A stretch of DNA of 64,000 bases from Mucilaginibacter gossypii (GTDB taxonomy: Bacteria; Bacteroidota; Bacteroidia; Sphingobacteriales; Sphingobacteriaceae): NCBI RefSeq assembly GCF_900100945.1, contig NZ_FNCG01000022.1:1-64000 (forward strand). Direction: 5' to 3'. The notes beneath the pieces are model-generated. The model was not told where the DNA came from. It worked only from the letters and a program-made list of their open reading frames with translations, and did no database searches. A program made the position numbers and the translations under genes. Each line of letters starts with the position of its first letter. Position 1 is the stretch's first letter. Below are positions 59,363 to 64,000 of this stretch, piece by piece.

Positions 59363-59395
59363 AAACAGGGAGCCTGAAAATCAGGCTCCCTGTTT
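59363..59395. terminator. Bidirectional terminator between bshB1 and the 145-residue protein gene
   Basis: A perfect 15-bp stem, AAACAGGGAGCCTGA / TCAGGCTCCCTGTTT, with a 3-nt AAA loop and A/T-rich flanks, serving the two convergent genes. Confidence 0.85.
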
Positions 59396-59417
59396 ATTTA
59401 AGCAAGTATGATGATAT

Positions 59418-59855
59418 TTATGCTTTAATATATTCAAAGCGATTATTTTCATTGCTCCTCTCCCTTCTGAGCTTATTTTCATTAGCTAATTTTAAGAGGA
59501 TCCCTGAAAGTTCAGATGTTTTAAAGTCAGAGTCATACTGTTCTTTACAGTAATTGGCAATTGATGAAATAGAACGCTGACTATCAAAGAAATCTGTATT
59601 CAGCAATTGATTAAGTATTTTGGTAGCACCAGGCTTTTTACGCCCTGAAACACCTCCGCCTTCATCTTCAATGCGTAATTTCCTTACTTTTTTACCAAAC
59701 ATTTCAACACCCTCGGCATCTACTTTCTCCGATTCGATCATAACCTCCAGTAAACGGTCAATTATACGAACCTGCACGGCTTCAGATTTGAATGAGTTTA
59801 CAACCTCGGCAACTTCAACCAGTTGTTTCTTTAATTTCTCTATGTGTTTGCTCAT
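59418..59855 (-). CDS. Conserved hypothetical protein, 145 residues
   Basis: No family name can be given. The first 60 residues form a helical/coiled segment (KHIEKLKKQLVEVAEVVNSF). After a Gly-rich hinge (EDEGGGVSGRKKPG), the last 70 residues have the pattern of a small winged helix (QRSISSIANYCKEQYDSDFK, LSGILLKLANENKLRRER). It may be a DNA-binding or scaffolding protein. It is separated from the transaminase gene by about 220 bp. Confidence 0.65.
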   Translation of the reverse strand: MSKHIEKLKKQLVEVAEVVNSFKSEAVQVRIIDRLLEVMIESEKVDAEGVEMFGKKVRKLRIEDEGGGVSGRKKPGATKILNQLLNTDFFDSQRSISSIANYCKEQYDSDFKTSELSGILLKLANENKLRRERSNENNRFEYIKA

Positions 59856-60079
59856 GGTGCTTGAAATAGAACTACGTTACTTTAATAGGGTTGCAACAAA
59901 TCTAATCGGAATAATAACAAAAAATATAGCGGATTTTGGAAAAAAAGTAGCGTATATTAATATCTTTCTATTTTTGCAAATAATAGATGCCGATTTTACC
60001 TTATTAAATATTAGTTAATTTCATCCGTTTCATGAGCGGATTTGGCTGTAGCCGGAATTAATTTTCTTTATTTACTGTG

Positions 60080-61411
60080 TTATAAAGTGACCGAAAGCTG
60101 TTCAAGCATGTCAAGGCCTATGTCAATGTGGCTTTTTTCGATGATCAGCGCGGGGCGGAAACGCACACTCCTTTCGCCGCAGCCAAGGTACATAATATTA
60201 TTATCAAAACCTTTTTTAATAAAGCTGTCCCTTATTGCTTTGTCCGGAAAATCAAAGGCAGTAAGCAACCCTTTCCCCCGCACATTACTTACAACCGGGT
60301 GCCGTTCGGCAATTTCACTCAAACCATTTTGCAGGTACTCTCCCATTACTGCCGCATTATCGCAAAGCTTATCCTCCTCAATAATCTCCATTATTTTTGA
60401 CGAGCGTACCATATCAACCAAACTGCCCCCCCAGGTTGAGTTTATGCGCGATGATACTTTAAATACATTATCTTCAACCTCGTCAATGCGCCGGCCAGCC
60501 AATATGCCGCAAACCTGCATTTTTTTACCAAAGGCAATGATATCAGGGCGCGCCTTTTCTCCAAAGTGTTCATGGCACCAGAATTTGCCTGTTAAACCAA
60601 CTCCCGTTTGCACCTCATCGTAAACCAGCAATGCCTCGTACTCATCAGCAAGTTCACGCAGCTTCTCTAAAAACTCTTTGCGTACATGGTTATCACCGCC
60701 TTCTGATTGTACAGGCTCAATTATTATGGCGCATATATCATCCTTATTATCTTCAAATGCTTTCCTGATTTGTGCCACCGATAATTGCTCTCTCTTTAAC
60801 AGGTCTTCATGATTGGCATCGCTGTAAGGGAAATTCATATAAGGCACAGATACCCGCGGCCAGTCAAACTTGGCAAACCACTTGGTTTTATTAGGCAAGG
60901 TATTGGTAAGGCTCAGGGTATAACCCGAGCGGCCATGAAAAGCATGCTCAAAGTGCAATACTTTAAAACCTTTTTCCTTAGTATAGCCCCTGGCAAAGTT
61001 TTTCTGCACTTTCCAGTCCATAGCTACTTTCAGCGCATTTTCGATAGCCAGCGCACCACCGGAAATGAAAAAAGCATGCGGTAAATATTCGGGGATCCCT
61101 ATCCTGTCAAATGTTTCAACAAACTGGGCGTATTGCGTAGTGTAGATATCTGAATTTGACGGGTTGGTTAATGCCGCAAGCATGAGGTTTTTCTTAAACT
61201 CTTCATCATTCAGCATTTTGGGATGGTTATAGCCCAAAGGCACCGAAGCAAAGCAGGTAAAAAAGTCAAGCAGTGTGCGGTTATATTTTGCGTCATAAAT
61301 ATAAACACCCTTACTTTTTTCCATATCAAAAGTGAGGTCGAATCCATCGGCCAGTACATGCTTTTGAAGCGATGCCTGGACATCCTGCGGAGAAACAAGT
61401 AGGTTGTACAT
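60080..61411 (-). CDS. lat: L-lysine 6-transaminase
   Basis: A 443-residue class III PLP aminotransferase. GGALAIENALKVAMDWKV, FEHAFHGRSGYTLSLTNT, CAIIIEPVQSEGGDNH, VYDEVQTGVGLTGKFW and the PLP-Lys in IIAFGKKMQVCGILAG are clear. FFTCFASVPLGYNHP and NSTWGGSLVDMVRS mark the lysine epsilon-aminotransferase branch, which forms 2-aminoadipate semialdehyde. Cytoplasmic. The 330-bp region upstream holds two hairpins. It is probably used for lysine breakdown. Confidence 0.92.
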   Translation of the reverse strand: MYNLLVSPQDVQASLQKHVLADGFDLTFDMEKSKGVYIYDAKYNRTLLDFFTCFASVPLGYNHPKMLNDEEFKKNLMLAALTNPSNSDIYTTQYAQFVETFDRIGIPEYLPHAFFISGGALAIENALKVAMDWKVQKNFARGYTKEKGFKVLHFEHAFHGRSGYTLSLTNTLPNKTKWFAKFDWPRVSVPYMNFPYSDANHEDLLKREQLSVAQIRKAFEDNKDDICAIIIEPVQSEGGDNHVRKEFLEKLRELADEYEALLVYDEVQTGVGLTGKFWCHEHFGEKARPDIIAFGKKMQVCGILAGRRIDEVEDNVFKVSSRINSTWGGSLVDMVRSSKIMEIIEEDKLCDNAAVMGEYLQNGLSEIAERHPVVSNVRGKGLLTAFDFPDKAIRDSFIKKGFDNNIMYLGCGERSVRFRPALIIEKSHIDIGLDMLEQLSVTL

Positions 61412-61437
61412 ATTAATTTGGTTTATTACAAATTTAG

Positions 61438-61521
61438 TAAAAACCGCCTAAAATCAAAATTTAAGCGGTTTTTGAACCGATTGACAAAAAAGTAACTTTA
61501 AATTGTTTAAAGTTACTTTTT
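61438..61521. repeat. Two hairpins between lat and the PAS kinase gene
   Basis: First: AAAACCGCCTAAA / TTTAAGCGGTTTT (about 61439-61473), one mismatch. Second: a perfect 16-bp stem AAAAAGTAACTTTAAA (61487-61502), loop TTG, TTTAAAGTTACTTTTT (61506-61521). They lie 27 and 76 bp before the lat ATG. They could be operator sites, an attenuator of lat, or a terminator for an upstream transcript. Confidence 0.6.
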
Positions 61522-61676
61522 GTACCAAACTCAAAACCGGTACACCTGCTTCAACCACAGTATTCATAAAAAAATGCAGCCGAAATTTACATTTTCCGCC
61601 CGGTTAACATCAAATTCCTCCTCCTGCGAACCTGAATTGTACCGGGGTAGCTTGATAAAATTTTCATTTTAATTAA

Positions 61677-61708
61677 TTTGACATAGGTTGATTATTTTAA
61701 TACTAAAT
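61677..61708 (+). promoter_or_regulatory. Weak promoter of the PAS/GAF kinase gene
   Basis: TTTG at 61677-61680, 20-bp spacer, TACTAAAT at 61701-61708. The -33 box is exact but the -7 box matches only TA. Confidence 0.3.
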
Positions 61709-61744
61709 TAGTGGCAGATACAACCAAAAGGGATATTTATAACT

Positions 61745-63769
61745 ATGGGAGAAGAACCATTATCTGCCAGCAACTCAAAACCGGTCCCAAAATTAACATT
61801 TATCAATAGTACCGACTGGGATTTACTTGAAGACCTGCCCGTTGCAGTTTACACCTGCGATAAAGAGGGCTACATAACCTCATTTAACAAAGCGGCGGTA
61901 ACGCTTTGGGGCAAAACGCCTCACATTAATAAAGACAAGTGGTATGTAAACTGGGAGATATTTACATCCGATGGTATACTGTTAACTCCCGATGAAACAC
62001 CAACGGGCAAAGTATTAAAATATGGCAAGCCTGTAAAGCAGCAGGAAATGCTTATTAAACGTCCTAATGGAAGTGTAAGTTATATATTATCCAACCCTAA
62101 ACCCCGTTTTAATGAAAATGGCGAACTGGCAGGCGCCGCCAATACCCTGATAGATATTACAGAACAAAAAAATACCGAATCAAAGCAATGGATGCTGGCC
62201 TCTATCATTGAATCATCAGAAGATGCCATTGTAAGTAAAAACCTTGATGGTGTAATTACCAGCTGGAACGGCGCGGCCCAACGTTTATTTGGTTATACAG
62301 AAGATGAGATCATAGGCAAACATATCACGGTTTTGATACCGGAAGACCGTTATAATGAAGAAGAAATGATCATTAATAAAATACGGGCCAACGAACGGAT
62401 AGAACATTTTGAAACCATACGTAAAACAAAAAGCGGCGAGGAAATACAAATTTCGCTTACCATATCTCCTATAAGAAACAACAGCAATAAGGTAATAGGG
62501 GCTTCAAAAATAATCCGCGATATAGGCAGGCAAAAAAAATCAGAAGAAAGATTACAACAATATGCCGAACGCCTGGAAATCTTAAACTCCATAGGACAGG
62601 TTATTTCGGCCGAGTTGGATATTCAAAATATCCTGCAAAAAGTTACCGATGCCACTACCCAGCTTTGCGGCGCGCAGTTTGGCGCTTTTTTTCACAATCA
62701 GGTTAATGAGCAGGGCGAATCATATATGCTGTTCACGCTTTCGGGCGCGCCGCGTGAGGCATTTGAAAAATTTGGTATGCCGCGTAATACGGCAGTCTTT
62801 CACCCCACTTTCAGTGGCGAGGGAACGGTAAGGGTTGATGATATAACCAAAGACCCGCGTTACGGAAAAAATGCACCACATTTTGGCCAGCCTAAAGGGC
62901 ACCTCCCGGTAGTAAGCTACCTCGCGGTTCCGGTAAGGGGCAAATCGGGCGAGGTGATTGGCGGGTTATTTTTTGGGCACGAACAACGGGCCAGATTTAC
63001 CAGGGAGCACGAGCAACTTGTTTTGGCTGTTGCCGCCCAGGCCGCGGTAGCACTTGATAACGCCAAGCTTTATGAAAATATTAAAGAGCTTAATGAAAAA
63101 AAGGATGAATTTATAGGGCTTGCAAGCCATGAGTTAAAAACACCGGTCACCAGTTTAAAGGGTTACCTGCAAATCATTGCCCGTAACCTCCCACCGGATG
63201 ATAAAAGCAAAGTACTGGCCAACAGGGCATTGGAGCAAGTAGGCAAATTAACCATCCTGATATCGGATTTGCTTGATGTTACCAAAATCCAGACCGGTAA
63301 ATTGCCTTTTACTTATACCGATTTCGATGTGATCAAACTGCTTACCGAATTGAGGGAGATCCTGCAACAAACCGGCCCCTCCCATCAGCTCCTTTTGAAT
63401 TTACCTGCCGGGGAATTAATTATCCATGCCGATAGCCAGCGTATTGAGCAGGTTGTCATTAACCTGGTAACCAACGCCGTTAAATATTCGCCAAAGGCAG
63501 ATAAAGTGATCATCGAAGCCCTTGTGATCAACAACAAATTCAGGGTATCGGTGCAGGATTTTGGCATCGGGATCCAGCCCGATCAACTGGATCGGGTGTT
63601 TTCACGTTTTTACCGCGTTGAGAACCTCGCCTCTCACATGTCGGGGTTAGGAATTGGCCTGTACATTTGCCAGGAAATTGTTAACCGCCACCAGGGCAGG
63701 CTTTGGGTTGAAAGCACTTACGGCGAAGGCTCAACCTTCCATTTTGAGATCCCAATAAACACGAATTGA
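61745..63769 (+). CDS. Soluble PAS-PAS-GAF sensor histidine kinase
   Basis: A 674-residue cytoplasmic kinase without membrane segments. First PAS at about 20-140 (VYTCDKEGYITSFNKAAV), second PAS at about 150-270 (SEDAIVSKNLDGVITSWNGA), GAF at about 285-440 (LQKVTDATTQLCGAQFGAFF), then HisKA with EFIGLASHELKTPV (His462) and an ATPase (QVVINLVTNAVKYSP, VQDFGIGIQPDQL, SGLGIGLYIC). No receiver domain. It senses an intracellular cue, possibly redox or light, but no chromophore Cys motif is visible. No response regulator gene lies downstream within the window. Confidence 0.94.
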   Translation: MGEEPLSASNSKPVPKLTFINSTDWDLLEDLPVAVYTCDKEGYITSFNKAAVTLWGKTPHINKDKWYVNWEIFTSDGILLTPDETPTGKVLKYGKPVKQQEMLIKRPNGSVSYILSNPKPRFNENGELAGAANTLIDITEQKNTESKQWMLASIIESSEDAIVSKNLDGVITSWNGAAQRLFGYTEDEIIGKHITVLIPEDRYNEEEMIINKIRANERIEHFETIRKTKSGEEIQISLTISPIRNNSNKVIGASKIIRDIGRQKKSEERLQQYAERLEILNSIGQVISAELDIQNILQKVTDATTQLCGAQFGAFFHNQVNEQGESYMLFTLSGAPREAFEKFGMPRNTAVFHPTFSGEGTVRVDDITKDPRYGKNAPHFGQPKGHLPVVSYLAVPVRGKSGEVIGGLFFGHEQRARFTREHEQLVLAVAAQAAVALDNAKLYENIKELNEKKDEFIGLASHELKTPVTSLKGYLQIIARNLPPDDKSKVLANRALEQVGKLTILISDLLDVTKIQTGKLPFTYTDFDVIKLLTELREILQQTGPSHQLLLNLPAGELIIHADSQRIEQVVINLVTNAVKYSPKADKVIIEALVINNKFRVSVQDFGIGIQPDQLDRVFSRFYRVENLASHMSGLGIGLYICQEIVNRHQGRLWVESTYGEGSTFHFEIPINTN

Positions 63770-63779
63770 AATTTATGCA

Positions 63780-63945
63780 CGAATGCTTAGCGTATTATTG
63801 AGCAATTAGAACGAATTACACGAATTAGTTGGTTCGTGTAAATTCGGACGCATTTGTGAAATTAGGGCTATTTAATTCCAATTCGCGAAAATTCGACCTC
63901 ATTCGTGTAATTAGTGTTGATTAATTAGTGTTGATTAAACTTTTC
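63780..63945. repeat. ACGAATTA-type degenerate repeats
   Basis: After the kinase gene, units such as ACGAATTACACGAATTAG, TTCGTGTAAATTCGG and TTCGTGTAATTAG recur on both strands. The period is irregular, about 8-10 bp. The window ends shortly after; no gene is visible in 63770-64000. Confidence 0.45.
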
Positions 63946-64000
63946 TTTCATCCCCAATAATCCCCAAATCCCCCCGCTGTGAATAGCCAGGATTTTACTG

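Noticed and set aside
1..64000. tRNA or rRNA genes, prophage or conjugative element
   Set aside because: No tRNA arm patterns, rRNA segments, integrase, capsid or tra genes were recognised on either strand; only a transposase tail is present.

Overview
The window reads as chromosome of a Bacteroidota member, most likely Sphingobacteriaceae and close to Mucilaginibacter or Pedobacter. The evidence is Bacteroidota-type promoters (TAnnTTTG -7 boxes, some with a TTTG -33 box), gene families typical of the phylum (DUF3276, DUF4294, DUF5522, lysine 6-transaminase, bacillithiol deacetylase BshB1, MBL-rhodanese proteins, long NusB) and moderate GC. No tRNA, rRNA or CRISPR array was seen. Genus assignment is inference.

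Layout. 1-4080: IS1595-type transposase tail, an HxlR regulator divergent from a short-chain dehydrogenase, then a second dehydrogenase followed by an AraC regulator. 4291-9421: ychF, mgtE, a DUF3276 protein and an ABC exporter. 9422-10067: a gene-poor, repeat-rich gap holding a probable AraC-family remnant. 10068-18227: lipoprotein subtilase, leucine dehydrogenase, the nusB-DUF1573-yajC and ybbR-coaE-MBL nuclease-DUF5522 runs, and a MarR regulator. 18406-21030: an EVE-CBM9-glycosidase operon. 21321-22226: an AT-rich patch with an orphan gene and a broken gene. 22250-24465: a secreted protein, then an APS kinase plus sulfotransferase pair that could form a PAPS-dependent sulfation module. 24805-31677: small membrane proteins, holA, an HsdR-N protein, a GH2 glycosidase and a hybrid histidine kinase. 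31777-39825: valS, M13 peptidase, DUF1569 and an MBL-rhodanese persulfide-dioxygenase-like protein. 39944-49386: mnmD, mazG, an ECF sigma factor with a TM/beta-barrel fusion protein, LolC/E-like permease, NamZ-like protein and fmt. 49614-63769: M1 peptidase, pabB, purA, fur, rsh, DUF4294, glutathione peroxidase, bshB1, lysine 6-transaminase and a PAS/GAF histidine kinase.

Most genes are housekeeping. The unusual content is between them. At least five loci hold degenerate arrays with an exact 7-bp period, usually paired as inverted arms on both sides of an intergenic region. The 7-mer differs between loci while the period stays fixed. One array lies in frame inside the valS editing-domain region and another supplies the first codons of mnmD. 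A separate 42-43 bp dispersed element occurs four times with conserved ends and a variable centre; two inverted copies sit between 44-bp direct repeats at 27490-27738. A third element is a pair of about 83-bp inverted copies at 34559-34890. These are the best candidates for undescribed biology here.

Starts were moved downstream of the longest open frame where promoter position, start codon or family length argued for it (second SDR, AraC, ychF, subtilase, the orphan at 21321, the gene at 24805, valS, DUF1569, rsh, bshB1).
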